A DNA stretch of 64,000 nucleotides, taken from Magicicada septendecula (taxonomy: Eukaryota; Arthropoda; Insecta; Hemiptera; Cicadidae). Both the position numbers and the translations under genes were made by a program. Under the pieces are notes generated by a model. That model searched no databases and had not been told where the DNA came from. It worked only from the letters and a program-made list of their open reading frames with translations. Location: contig CM068367.1 of the NCBI GenBank assembly GCA_034769895.1, forward strand, positions 128,266,927 to 128,330,926. The letters are read 5' to 3'. The stretch's first letter is position 1; each line of letters opens with the position of its first letter. Shown here piece after piece: positions 22,007-32,705 of this stretch.

Positions 22007-23040
22007 TAAAGAGTCGGTACACTGGAGTAAGTGTTATAGACTATTAAGTAGAAATATTAATATTATCAGTGATTAAAGTAGTTTGTAAACCTTACTTCTC
22101 ACATGCTCGTAGGCCAACATTATATGCAAATCAATAATTTAACTCTTTCGTAAAGGCCTATCAAGTAGTGTATTAAACGATACAGCGCTAACTTGACATT
22201 ATAAAAATGATTACAGTAACTATCTTTTTTTTTTTAATATTTCTTAAGACTTTTACGAATATATTTTGGTATGTTTACAGTACAAGGTTGAAAGGTAAAC
22301 CCTTCATAAAGAGCGAAAACAACCGTCAAAGAATTATTTATAGGGCACACTAGGAGAGGCAGAGGATGTTTTCGTGTACCGTTCATTGATGTATAAGATT
22401 ACGTTGTGGGATGACAAAGACACTGAGACGTACATCTACTGCGACAATACAAGCATAGGCTGTACTGTGCATTTATTAAATAAAATAAATATTTAGATTA
22501 ATTTTATTAATATGTAATAGATAAGCAGGTGTGAAATTGAAAGCTGAGATTATACATAGGAATCGACAGGCACGATCACGCGATTGCCGCTGAGTGTGTA
22601 CACTAGTAAATAGAGTGTGTGCGTGAAGCCTCTTCAAGCCTGAAAGTTTGCAATCTCACCCCAAGTAGATGCTAAATTATAGTTTTATTTAATTATAAGC
22701 AAACCGTAAATGTTAGAAAAATTGCAAAGACTTCTAAATATGCATAAAAATAATACACATGTGCAGTGCGAAAACGGTGAGAGTAGGACGTTCAGTGCGA
22801 ATTCTGTGCGATTTTAAGAGCGTAGTAATTACAGTACACTAATTATGCGAGTCCAATAGCAATTACACAGAATACTGTATGTGTAATTAAATCATACAAT
22901 GTTAGAACACCTTGAAATCCGCATTAGAAGTTGCAATTGGCAGAAATGTGCAAAAATATGAAATTGGACGATAGTGGGGGAACTGACGCCACGGACAGTT
23001 TCTGACATGCAGAATTCTGTTCCGACAGGTGTGGTTTCTT
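22007..23040. other. No gene recognised
   Basis: No gag/pol downstream of the primer-binding-like site; AT-rich with no recognisable motif. Confidence 0.55.
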
Positions 23041-23047
23041 GACTGAA

Positions 23048-23200
23048 TATAAATACGGGCCCAGGAGAGCAAATTTACCCTCAAGCAGTCTTCAGTCGCG
23101 GCGGTACGCTATGTCCGTTGGCGACGCGACTTTTTTACTCTCAATGAGTCTTCAGAAGCGGCGGGACGCTATGTTCAGTATCGACGCGATTTTTTTTTTA
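23048..23200 (+). promoter_or_regulatory. Possible core promoter with duplicated downstream unit
   Basis: TATAAATA (23,048-23,055) precedes CAGTCTTCAGTCG (initiator-like) by about 40 bases. The following ~64-bp unit (AGTCTTCAG, CGGCGG-ACGCTATGT, CGACGCGA, T-run) occurs twice, 23,087-23,140 and 23,150-23,200. This could be the U3/R part of an unrecognised LTR or a diverged host promoter; no coding sequence follows. Confidence 0.3.
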
Positions 23201-23269
23201 ATAAACTGTAAAGTCGGATGGACAAGACGTTTCATCCCAGTATCAAACAGTAACTCTTAGTTTCATTTT

Positions 23270-24310
23270 TTTTAAAATACGATTATCGAACATACTTTAC
23301 AAGTCTACAACCACAAACGTTCAGCACTCTAGACAACCGACGAGTCACATCAGGCAGAGGAACGCTATGCAGAGCAATAGAGGCGTCTGCTAGGACAACA
23401 GCAGCTGATGCAGAGGAACATATCACTCTACACTACAGCAACCAGATGGGACCATGAGGGACGAGTAACTGGAGGACGACAAGTGGAACCGGAGAACGTG
23501 CAGGGAACTCCATTAGAAGGGAACCTAGAGATCAACGGAGGACATGGGTACGATGTACAGAATCGAGGTGACAAATAACCAATTTATAATTTGTAAATGA
23601 GAGAATAAAGACATTGAAAAGACATTTTAAAATTAAAAAAAATAAATTTTAGTTATGTTAAATGTAGACAGAGATAAGAGAATATAATTTAAAGTCAATA
23701 AGAATTTTCTTTGATGATGAACAATTAATTTCAAGTAAATTTAAATCTTTGCTTGGATGATTAACAAGTAATTTAGTAGATGTAAAATTTTATTTAAAGC
23801 TTATAAAGAATCAATGAATAATATTACACGCAATGCAGAAAGTAAAGTAGTTGGGAAGTTATAGAAAGGGAATAACAATTCTCTTAGTCAATTTAAATTT
23901 TTATAAAACATTAAGATGTATGCAATGCATAAAGTAATGTAATAAAAAAATACAGTATATAAAGCAAAGAAAACAAAACTGCAATAAAGCACAGTCAGAC
24001 TGAGGGTCGAGAAATTTTAGATTAACAAATAAATGTTTAGCATATACTTTTGTTAATATAGGATATAAGATTTATTTTATGATGAATGTATTGCAACAAA
24101 GAAACGTTTAAACAAACAATAATGAATATTTTATGGAGAAGTAAATGCGATTTTAAAAACACTTGTGATTTTTTTGAATAAATTAATGAAAACACGTACA
24201 ATTCAATTAATGACTCCTCTTATTACTACTACACCCAAACCCCAGTAATTGGTACATTATAACAGTAATGTTAGATCCATGTTAACACAGCACAAATTGA
24301 ATTACATTAA
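23270..24310. other. No gene recognised
   Basis: A moderately GC-rich stretch (23,330-23,580) gives way to AT-rich sequence; no domain-bearing frame. The spacer ends at the target site of the LINE insertion. Confidence 0.5.
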
Positions 24311-24325
24311 ATTTGCAACCTGTGT

Positions 24326-25233
24326 TTTGTTGTATAATTTTGGCGTCCCAAGAACGTGGGGCTCCTGGCTACGTTCACTTGATCGGCAGCTTTCTGCGAG
24401 ACCGTAGCTTCCGAGTGAGAACAGACCACGCTCTCTCTTCGGAGAGGCGTATTACCACTGGTGTCCCTCAGGGAAGTGTACTTGGGCCTCTCCTGTTCTC
24501 GCTGTTTGTCAACGACACGCCCCGAGTTCCTGGAGTTAAATTGTCGCTGTTCGCGGACGACACTGCGGCTTTTGCCTCAGAGCCGAACGCAAGATATGCG
24601 GCAATCAAGCTCCAGCACCAACTCGACGCGTATGTCGGGTGGACCGATGACTGGAGAGTTGCCGTTAACGCCTCCAAGAGTGCCGCGGTAATATTCTCGC
24701 GTACACGCAAGCGACCTCGCCCGCTTAAAGTAGGCCCCGTCGAGGTACCCTGGACCAACAGCGTCAAGTACCTCGGGCTCCACGTGGACTCCCGACTCAC
24801 CTGGCGAACCCATACACAATACATCAGACAACGCGCTTCGGCGCAACTCAGTAGACTCTGGCCCGTGCTATCTAATCCGGCAATGACCCCCCGGCTCGGT
24901 AAGCTCATAGTCAACTCGTACGTGTTGCCCGTGATTACCTACGCCTGTCCTGTTTGGGGATACCTGGCTCGTGGTCATAGAACAGCGCTCCAGCGCGTAC
25001 TCGACCGGGGACTGAAGCTTGCGTGTAAAGTCCCCCGGAGGTACTATTCTCGTCTTCTGAGGAGAGGACTCGGTGTCCGCTCTATTGATGACACCGTGAG
25101 ACGCCTGGCGCGTAGATTCTATGTTCGTTCCGACAGAGTGACCCACAATTCCCTCATTGCCGGACTTGGTAAATACACCCCGCGACCAGGTGAGTCCTGG
25201 AAGCGACCTCGTTTATTAGTCCCGGTGGTATAA
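24326..25233 (+). pseudogene. Reverse transcriptase, C-terminal part (Jockey-like)
   Basis: Open frame to a natural stop, in which the first few codons belong to flanking DNA. Palm-domain motifs are intact: GVPQGSVLGP (motif B, near residue 50), FADD (motif C, near residue 80), followed by YLGLHVDSRLTW and VITYACPVWG, the thumb-region landmarks. Motif A, the fingers and the endonuclease are absent because of 5' truncation, so it cannot encode a working enzyme although the rest is undamaged. This and the visible target duplication suggest a fairly young insertion. Codon use is markedly more GC-rich than the surroundings. Confidence 0.85.
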
Positions 25234-25399
25234 TCCACCAATCGCAGGTTGCTTCAGACCCCCCCCCCATAATTAGGTAAAACATATATAAAGAACTCAA
25301 ATAGACCCAGTGGCACGAGTCCTTTCTGAGACTCGGGACACTCCACTACTCGCGCAACCCCCAGTCGTCGTGGGGCTCCTCAAACACAAAACAATTTGT
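24326..25399 (+). mobile_element. 5'-truncated Jockey-like LINE with 15-bp target duplication
   Basis: ATTTGCAACCTGTGT occurs at 24,311-24,325 and again at 25,400-25,414, exactly flanking a LINE 3' part. The 3' end after the stop codon (25,233) holds a C-run, a short leader and an A-rich CAAACACAAAACAA tail. The insertion starts inside the reverse-transcriptase domain, so it was truncated at integration. Confidence 0.85.
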
Positions 25400-25414
25400 A
25401 TTTGCAACCTGTGT

Positions 25415-27560
25415 ACACAAAATTTGTGTTGTATTACACAAAAAGACGAGAAAAGTAAGCGTGACATGAAATAAGGATACCTCCAAGGAAAATCTTTTTC
25501 AATATTGTGAAATAAAATTTCTATTCTTTTTAATTTCAGTTGACATACGAAAAACAGCACTAATGTCTAAGGCCTAAGCCAATGTTTCATTATTTTGGAG
25601 CATTTGTGGGTAAATATCCAACGATATTTACGTAAATAATTATAGTACAGGAGTCATGTTTCCGATAGTTCTTATGACTTTTAGTTAGTTGGTTATAAAG
25701 CTGATTCCATTTCAGTTATTTTGCACTATTTCTCACCATTCAAAACACCTTACGAAGCAGAATCTTAAAAAAACGTTTTCGATGTTTTCTAAGGCAACAG
25801 TTGTATCCATAGATTTTTTCCTCTAATTTTATATGGAATTTTACATTCATATGGAACAGGCAAAATTCCCCTAATCTATAAATGAAGATATTTTATTACG
25901 TGATGTAGCGAGTCAGTTAAATAAATTATTCATGAAAAAAACATAAATTTCGATTATCAGTAGGCCTACCCAAAGTGTTACCAAATTTTTACCTCAGAAC
26001 AAGGCGGAAGGAGAATGACTTTATCGAGTTTTATCCAAACCAGCACATGGATTTCATCAGCATTCCGAATACACGCGAAGGCGAAGTGGAATTTAAAGCC
26101 GCAGGGATGTTTAATCACAAACATTTCTTGCTAGATTAAATAGTGTAATACATTTTGCACTATTACCTCGCAGTTTGAGTATTAACTAAAACGTAATGTC
26201 ACCGCCTAGCGAATACTATAAGTTGGCTTACTGCTGAGAAATGTTTGTCCCTAAAGCCCTATGTTTATTTTTTAGATTCTTCTTGAACTAGTTCGTCTGA
26301 TTAAATAATATCCTTCGATGTAGTTACGCGATGACCCTCACATATAAAAGCGGATTGTGATCTGTTGAAAGAAAAAGGCGGCTTTACCTTTTGACACGTT
26401 ACCAAGAGTTCAGCATAAGCACACCATGAACAGGGTTTAACAGGAAGGTTTTCTTCTGACTCCCATTCTCCACCTTCCATTCTCACATTTTCCGATCTTG
26501 ACATTCTTCTTTTGTAAGGGCTCTCTCTGACATCATTTTTATGATTCCTTTTCACACGTGTTTCCAGGGCGTCCTCTTCTTCTTGTTATATGCTGATACC
26601 CACTTGCGCAATAATTTTTCGAAGTCTATCAACCTCCACTCCACGTACATGTGGGTACCATACAAGTTCTTCTGACTGTATTGTTTTTTTCTTTGTACAG
26701 CCTACAGAAGCAATTAGCTATCTGCATAAGAACATAAGAACTGTTTTTATACTTGCCAGTTTTTCTACAATCCTTCCCACTGATGCCATACCCCTTCCCA
26801 TTTCTCTCTACCACACAGTCTAGCTTCCAGCATTTTTTCTGAAAATCTTTCTCATGTCATTCTAAAAACGTAGCAGTACCGTTCAAGTTGGATTTCCATG
26901 AGTTATATTAGTTATCCCCATATGCCAGTACCGCTATTGGACTAACAATATGGTAGTTGAGGTTGGTTGACTGGTCGTGACACTTTAGTGATAAGGGGTT
27001 AACTAGACAAGACGCGTCTAACGGCAGCCGGGAAGGTCACATATGCAGTTGGGGTAACAATGCAGTTACTTTTTGATTGAAACAGACGGCCTGACGAGTC
27101 TCAGCAGACTGTCGCGCCAAAAAAAAAAAAGAAGAAAAGGAATTAAAGAGTAGAGAGAAGAGTGGAGGAGGAGTAACAATACATACATACAATACAATAC
27201 ATTTTATTAAGATTTTCTCGCTGGAGCAGATTTAATTCAGCGTAAAACACAAACGAGACGCCACAATGTACAAACAAAATTATTTAACACGAGACGGCTG
27301 CTGCGTTCAGTACGTGATGATATTCAGGCCAAGAGAAGACTTGGAACGAATGGCGCGGAACTAAGGCGCAAATTACTTCCTTCAAACGGACGTAGATCGT
27401 GTAGCAACCCGACTCCGGCAGTTGCCAAACAACGGTCGTTTCAAGTCCAAGTCCAAGTTGTACGGAGCAGCAGCTAGTCGTGCTCCGGTGGTCGCAGTGT
27501 CCGGATGATATCCGATGACTGCATGTTGCCTGTTTGTTACCTTGACTAGCGGTCTCGCGC
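25415..27560. other. No gene recognised
   Basis: Includes an A-run at 27,119-27,131 and a (CATA)n-like stretch at 27,180-27,200. Frames at 26,301-26,555 (minus) and 26,590-26,823 (plus) show no recognisable domain. Confidence 0.5.
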
Positions 27561-29184
27561 TATCATAGGAATGGGACCTCCATCGATTTTATTTTGGAGG
27601 GATAGGATGATGTTATTTTTCTTGGACCCTGGGACCTCGAAGACTTTTCGCTTGAGAAGTAGGAATTACCCTCACACAACGGGTAGGGCGCCTCTAACCG
27701 CTCAGGAAAAGTCGCCGAGGGCTGCCAAGCGGCAATGACGGCGCACGGGAGAGAGCGTAGGAGGAGGCAGCGTCCACCAGAGGTGGCACTAAGCACACCT
27801 AGGGCAAGCGCAGACTCCCCCCCTAGTCTGTCGCCGAGTGCCAGCACGGAAAGAGAAAGAAGGAAGGAGTAGGAGTGTGAAAATACTCAAGCTCGGGGGG
27901 ATTGGGCAGACGTTCTGTGAATGCAGGGTCGTCGAGCAATGCTCGGGGGCGTTTGTGTCGTCTAGGTGGTGGGCTGATATCTGTGCTTAGTCGACGGATG
28001 TGGGGATGGGTCGAGACATAGCCTCGGGTGAACAGTTTGAGGGCAAGGGACCGAACGAATTCTGTGAGTGAAGGAACCTTCAACCCTCGCCTGATGGCAT
28101 CATTTCTGACAAACCAGGGAGAGTTGGAGATGTAGCGGAGGGTTCGGGATTGGAAAGCTTTCAAACGGGCGACAACGGATGGGCTGAGTAGTACCCAAAA
28201 GGCGGGGGCTGCGTAAGTCAGGATTGCCCTAAGAAAGAGCAAGTAGATGGTGAGTTTAGTGCGCACAGGCACTGAACCCCGATGAGAGAGAAAGGGAAAT
28301 AGTTTGGCTCTGACGCCTCTGGCGCGCTGGAGACTCACAGAGACGTGAGGTGCAAAGCTTAGACGTCGGTCAAGAGTGACGCCCAAGTACTTCACAGTCC
28401 GTTTCCATTCGATTGGGCTCCCTTCAAGGGAGAGGGGCTGGCATCGGGAAGTCAATTTATGTGAAAAGGCGATCGCCACGGATTTCTCCACATTGATCGC
28501 CATCCTCCACTTCCTTAGCCAATCCGGAAGTACGGCGAGCTGACGTTGCACCAGGCCAGCTGCGAAATCAAGACTCGCTGAGCTGGCGTGGTACATGGCG
28601 TCATCCGCATAGAGCGAGAGAGTGACTCCAGGCTGAACAGGCAGGTCGTTCGTGTACACGAGGTACAGAACGGGGCCAAGGACAGATCCTTGAGGTACGC
28701 CTGCGGCGACTGGTCGGACGGATGAGTACGACCTATCAACGCATACCCTAAAGATGCGATCGCACAAGTACGATCGGAGAAAATGAACGAATGAGGCAGG
28801 TAGAGGGGAGTGGGCCAATTTGTAGAGAAGACCTTCGTGCCAGACTCGATCGAAGGCCTTACTCACGTCGAGCAAAACAGCGACGGAGGACAGATGCTTG
28901 TTGTAGGCGTCCGTCAAATGGGTAACAACCCGGACGAGTTGAAGGGTCGTCGAGTGCTCTCTGCGGAAGCCGAACTGCTCCTGCCGAATGAAACCATCCA
29001 GCAGGGGCGCGTAACGACCGTGCAGGAGTCGCTCGAGTACCTTCGATATGACTGGCAACAGTGAGATGGGTCGATGGTTTGAGGGGTCAATACGCAGCTT
29101 GCGAAGCTTGGGAATCATAATGATTTTCGCACGCTTCCACAGGCTGGGGAAGTAATGGAGCCGGAGACAGTCGGTCGTTTGCAT
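27561..29184 (-). mobile_element. Minus-strand Jockey-like LINE, 5'-truncated
   Basis: Holds the reverse-transcriptase frame (below) and a GC-rich 3' region down to about 27,561, the extent being approximate. A decayed relative lies at 52,855-54,020. No flanking target duplication could be identified. Confidence 0.7.
27823..29184 (-). pseudogene. Reverse transcriptase domain of Jockey-like LINE (open)
   Basis: 453 codons without interruption. Fingers region HRPISLLPVISKVLERL (residues 38-53); QEQFGFRREHST (68-79); motif A LLDVSKAFD (104-112) with catalytic Asp 106; motif B GVPQGSVLGP (162-171); motif C YADD (192-195) carrying the catalytic Asp pair; then KYLGVTLDRRLSF and the ALTYAAPAF-type thumb. 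The N-terminal endonuclease and ORF1 are missing upstream of 29,184, so the copy is truncated and presumably immobile, yet the enzyme core is intact. The first Met is internal to the original protein. Role in the intact element: copying LINE RNA at the nicked target. Confidence 0.85.
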
Positions 29185-29224
29185 ACCAATAAAGTTTTAT
29201 ACGTCCGCGTCACTAAAACATAAT

Positions 29225-29275
29225 TTCCCCTTCTACTTCTCCTCTTTGCTGATGATGCACACATCGTCAAAAAAA
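29225..29275 (+). pseudogene. Tiny reverse-transcriptase motif C relic
   Basis: Plus-strand codons read LLLLLFADDAHIVKK, matching motif C of a non-LTR reverse transcriptase. It adjoins the truncated end of the minus-strand LINE, so that LINE may have inserted into an older one. Confidence 0.35.
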
Positions 29276-29279
29276 AATC

Positions 29280-29600
29280 TTAATTACAGACTTCGTTTAT
29301 TACAGTCTCAAGGACTGAGACATCGTAAAACCTAACGCCTTCTTGAGTTCACGGATTGGACTTCAACCCGATCCGACTTCATTTAGTAATGGAGCATCTT
29401 CGCTTCCAGTACGCCAAGACACCTCTCTTGTAGTTCACAGCATGTTACGCTGAGAAATTTATAATTATACGAGTAAACAGAATCGTCGTTCTGGAATTCA
29501 GAAGACGAATGGAAAGAAAGAAAGAAAGAAAGACTCGATTTAAAAAAAAAATGACTAATTTGTATTAACAGGAAAGACTTTGATAACACTATAGTCATAA
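29280..29600. other. No gene recognised
   Basis: Contains a (GAAA)n run at 29,513-29,532; otherwise featureless. Confidence 0.6.
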
Positions 29601-29602
29601 TT

Positions 29603-29885
29603 CACCCTCGGCCGATAACTCGCAGCGAGAGCCTAAGTTCATTACAGGAATCAGATCGCAGCTCCCTTTGGCCAGCCCTTCGTTCGACCTACAAACATTT
29701 TATTGAAAAGTACAGTCCTTCCTCACGAAGGTTGAGGATAGTCTTCACCCACTTGACATGGGGGTACCATTTTAGCTGATATGTCATTTCTTCAGAACTC
29801 AAGCATCCACTTAGTTAATATTTAAATGATTTTAAATATAAATTTTAGGACATGGAAGTCATGTATGGTTCTCCATACCGATTTT
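29603..29885 (-). repeat. Dispersed repeat plus block A start
   Basis: 29,603-29,825 is the inverted partner of 12,466-12,690. 29,826-29,885 is a minus-strand match to the first ~60 bases of block A, including the perfect hairpin at 29,863-29,878. Confidence 0.7.
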
Positions 29886-29892
29886 TATATCT

Positions 29893-30060
29893 TATTATTA
29901 ATAATAATAAACATTTTTGTACAAGAATATATTTTTTTATTATTTTGTAAATATATTACAAGTTTCAAAAGTAGGCCTATTAACTATCAGCATCAGATAT
30001 ACAAATTTGTATGTCTGATGATAGTTAATACTATTGAAACATCGTAATATTCACAAAACA
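29893..30060. mobile_element. Hairpin MITE, copy 2
   Basis: Diverged relative of the 18.1-kb hairpin: CTTATTATTAATAATAATAA, ACAAGAATATA, then GTTTCAAAAG...AACTATCA, mirrored by TGATAGTTAA...CTATTGAAAC at 30,016-30,040. A CA-rich run follows at 30,058-30,080. Confidence 0.6.
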
Positions 30061-30184
30061 CACACATACACACACACACTAATAAAATATGAATTTTTTT
30101 TAAATATTATACTAAATATCCTACATATTTAAATTTATTTAAACGTCATAATGTTCTGTACAAGTAGGCCTGAATTCCTTAACG

Positions 30185-30250
30185 CCCGACTAGCGTAATC
30201 AATAACTTACGGCTTTGAAAACAACGCACCATACGTTCGAATCCAAATAA
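30185..30250 (+). ncRNA. tRNA-like relic (possible SINE head)
   Basis: CGTTCGAATCC (30,234-30,244) matches the pol III B box, with an A-box-like CTAGCGTAATC about 44 bases upstream. A cloverleaf cannot be built confidently; it may be a SINE head or chance. Confidence 0.3.
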
Positions 30251-30269
30251 GAAGGAACGAGATTTTTAT

Positions 30270-31105
30270 TGGATACTCGGCGGTTCGTAGTGCGCCCAAT
30301 TACAAGACCTACCTAGTCCATTAAGGCATAGTCCTACTGCCACCATTGTTCTACTTACATTTACGGTTATCTTCGTAATGCAAATGCCTACTCTCATTAC
30401 ACCAATTACTCGTGTATGCGTGAATTAAGACAGAACTGATCGATTCTATCACGTCTGGAAAACTGTAACTTTCGCTAACAAACATATTTCGATAGAAGGT
30501 AGCAAAGATGTCCCGCCATCTTCTCTTGCTTTCCTTTCACGGGTATCGTCAAGATCGTCTTTTTTCTTGGAGTTCCGACCTCATTTTCCCCTCGGCTTGT
30601 AACTTTGTATGATCTTTTTCGTGCATCTATTCGATCGATGTGTTGCTTCCTCTTGAGTTATGTCTATCGTTGATGTTATAACTGTCGTGTCGAGATCTGC
30701 TCTTATTTGCTTAATGGATATTCTATCCCCCGTCTAGTGCAATACTCAACATAACTGCTTCACGTGTTTGGATTCTTGTTCTGTCTTTTTTGTCGGTATC
30801 CAACATACACTACCGCGCATCAGCACCGGCACGGCAGGGCAACTGCGTTATAGAACCTTAATTTTGTGTCTGTTTTCACTCTGGGCCCTAATGTTCTGTA
30901 TACTGTGCCAAAAACTCAGAATTTGCCCATCTTTTTATCAATACCCCTGTCCTTGAGACAAGACATATCATATCTGTGCCTATATAATTTTAAACGTGAT
31001 ACTTCCCCAATTATTCTGTCCTCCACATCGGCTTTCGATCGTACAACGTCACAGCGTCTCTCCCATTAAAAGCCATCCTTTTGTTCTAGAACGTGATCTA
31101 TTTAA
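30270..31105. other. No gene recognised
   Basis: Mixed-composition sequence; frames of about 60-67 codons near 30,768-31,069 have no motif. Confidence 0.55.
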
Positions 31106-31109
31106 GCAA

Positions 31110-31700
31110 TACAGTATTATATGGTTCTGACTTGAAAACGACTGTTTCTGAAAAAGAAATATTATGACCGTGGCAATGGACGGACTAAGAAGATCACGTA
31201 GAATATCTATAGACTAGATAGAGTCCGAAACAGAGGATTAGGGCCATACACTACACACTACATACACTATTTTGTATGACACAAGTTTGGCCTTTTGCAC
31301 AGACTGGGAGATAAAATGTTGCCAAAAATGGGATTTCAATGGTACCCACAGGTCAAAGCAAAAGAGGTAGGCCTGTCAGGACATGGAGTGAGGACATTCA
31401 ACAAGCGCTACGTGAGCGCAATTTAACTGAATACCTGTGTAGCGTGAAGACCACAGAAAGAGATAGTGTGAACACTTGAATCGCATGCCCGATATCCGTC
31501 TACCTGTGGCTGCCTTGGGTTATCAACCTACTGGCAAGAGAGATGTCGGTAGACCGAGGAGGAGATGGGTTCCGGAACAGGTCTAAGGCCTAGTCCTTGG
31601 AGTGGTGATGATGATGATGATAATGACCAGTGTACCGATAGAGCGCAATGGACGGAAAGTTTGTAAATCGGGCAGCGACGGCAGACGCTATAAACCGATC
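31110..31700 (+). pseudogene. LINE C-terminal tails with (ATG)n 3' ends
   Basis: Decayed plus-strand tail of one LINE: YGSELK..TVSEKEI, then RGRPVRTWSEDIQQALRERNLTEY (about 31,355-31,440). A second tail follows: YQPTGKRDVGRPRRRWVPEQ (31,515-31,585) ending in the ATG-repeat at 31,602-31,622, and a third mini-tail (NGRKVCKSGSDGRR) ending in another GAT run at 31,700. Short microsatellite ends after the GRPxxRW segment are typical of these insect LINE families. Several stops are present. Confidence 0.55.
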
Positions 31701-31734
31701 AATGATGATGACAATTGCACTTTCTTGTATGACC

Positions 31735-32181
31735 GTCAGATCATTCGCATACAACAGAACATTCAAATAACTGCTGTTCGCTACTTTTATTCCCGGTTTT
31801 ACTGTCTTCGTCAATTGTTTAATAAATAACATTGTCCAGTGGCGTAACTAGGAGCTACTCCTGGGACGGAGACGACACCAGTTTCGACTAGCTTGAATGT
31901 TGGACTCCCCATTTTCCTCAGGGCAAACGGGATATTTAATATTCTTCGCGTACTATTATTTATAAGCTTTCTTTTAACACACGCAACTCACTTAGAAATA
32001 GGCCTACGTTTAGTGTTTATGGAATTACATTGAAATTTTTAATAGCTCCGACAGCTTATTTAATAGCTCCGATTGCTCCTCCGACCCTTCCCCACAGTTA
32101 CACCACTGACATAGTCAATATACATATTAAATAGTGTGGACGATACACCACACCCTTGTCGAAACGTCGATTTGTGGTAAC
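31735..32181 (-). pseudogene. LINE reverse-transcriptase fragment, split by insertions
   Basis: On the minus strand 32,181-32,117 reads FRQGCGVSSTLFNMYID (motif B region) and, past a small inserted element, 31,832-31,735 reads PGIKVANSSYLNVLLYAND (motif C, with the first catalytic Asp replaced by Asn). The upstream part (RTRMLIKKAKLKAD) continues beyond 32,548, so the gene is interrupted twice. The intervening blocks (31,837-32,108 and 32,194-32,547) each have their own ends and target duplications. Confidence 0.7.
31837..32108. mobile_element. hAT-like MITE
   Basis: Terminal inverted repeats CAGTGGCGTAACT (left) and AGTTACACCACTG (right). Flanking 8-mers ACATTGTC (31,829-31,836) and ACATAGTC (32,109-32,116) differ by one base, fitting an 8-bp hAT target duplication. 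272 bp, no coding capacity. Inserted into the minus-strand reverse-transcriptase relic. Confidence 0.8.
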
Positions 32182-32285
32182 AGTCAGCTTTTAATCTTAG
32201 TACGTAGGCTTTCACGGCCGGTGTCATTATGATTATTTTCTAAAACTTCCGGGCTGAAAGGCCGTGGTCGAGTGCTTGATCTACT

Positions 32286-32328
32286 GCTAAACGTTTCGGC
32301 CGCACCACCGGTGGCCATCTTCAGTAGC
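32286..32328 (-). ncRNA. Hammerhead-ribozyme-like motif (left arm)
   Basis: Mirror copy of the right-arm motif on the minus strand, identical because the arms are identical. Confidence 0.55.
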
Positions 32329-32447
32329 GAAAAAATTGTGTTCGAATAGATGACACGCCGAACACGTCTCCCAATGAACTGGGTTGCTTGTTCCCAGTTC
32401 ATTGGGAGACGTGTTCGGCGTGTCATCTATTCGAACACAATTTTTTC

Positions 32448-32490
32448 GCTACTGAAGATGGCCACCGGTGGTGCGGCCGAAACGTTTAGC
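32448..32490 (+). ncRNA. Hammerhead-ribozyme-like motif (right arm)
   Basis: Stem I GCTA (32,448-32,451) pairs with TAGC (32,487-32,490); core CTGAAGA (32,452-32,458) fits the CUGANGA consensus; stem II GGCC/GGCC (32,60-32,63 and 32,75-32,78 of the 32.4-kb block, i.e. 32,460-32,463 and 32,475-32,478); then GAAAC and GTT before the predicted cleavage point. Stem III is reduced to the self-complementary ACGT, as in minimal Penelope-type ribozymes that may work as dimers. Activity is not demonstrated. Confidence 0.55.
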
Positions 32491-32559
32491 AGTAGATCAA
32501 GCACTCGACCACGGCCTTTCAGCCCGGAAGTTTTAGAAAATAATCATAGTCAGCTTTTA

Positions 32560-32705
32560 GTTTTGCTTTCTTAATTAACATACGAGTTCTCGAATTTTGC
32601 GTACTTATAAACGACAGAGGCACTGGCTTCAAAACGGTATAGTGATTCGACTGTGGTGAAAATAAGCAGAACTGGTGAACGTACGTAACCCAATCAAGTA
32701 ACAAA
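32560..32705 (-). pseudogene. Upstream part of the split reverse-transcriptase relic
   Basis: Minus-strand codons near 32,600-32,560 read TRMLIKKAKLKAD, continuous with the motif B fragment once the palindromic element is set aside. Further upstream the frame decays. Confidence 0.45.

Larger units (their letters stand above)
32194..32547. mobile_element. Palindromic Penelope-like element with 155-bp perfect arms
   Basis: Arms 32,229-32,383 and 32,393-32,547 are exact reverse complements by eye, around a 9-base spacer; 35 extra bases lie at the left. AGTCAGCTTTTA flanks it on both sides (32,182-32,193 and 32,548-32,559), a 12-bp target duplication. Each arm holds a hammerhead-like core (CTGAAGA...GAAAC), a feature reported for Penelope-like retroelements. 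The ~80-codon frames on both strands are mirror images created by the palindrome, not genes. The Penelope assignment is inference; no reverse transcriptase is present. Confidence 0.7.

Noticed and set aside
31590..31832. Frame ending in a poly-His run as a possible metal-binding protein
   Set aside because: The His run is an antisense reading of the ATG/GAT microsatellite; the rest is LINE reverse-transcriptase relic.
32184..32574. Two ~75-80-codon frames beginning MTRRTRLPMNW on opposite strands
   Set aside because: They are mirror copies produced by the perfect palindrome and have no recognisable domain.
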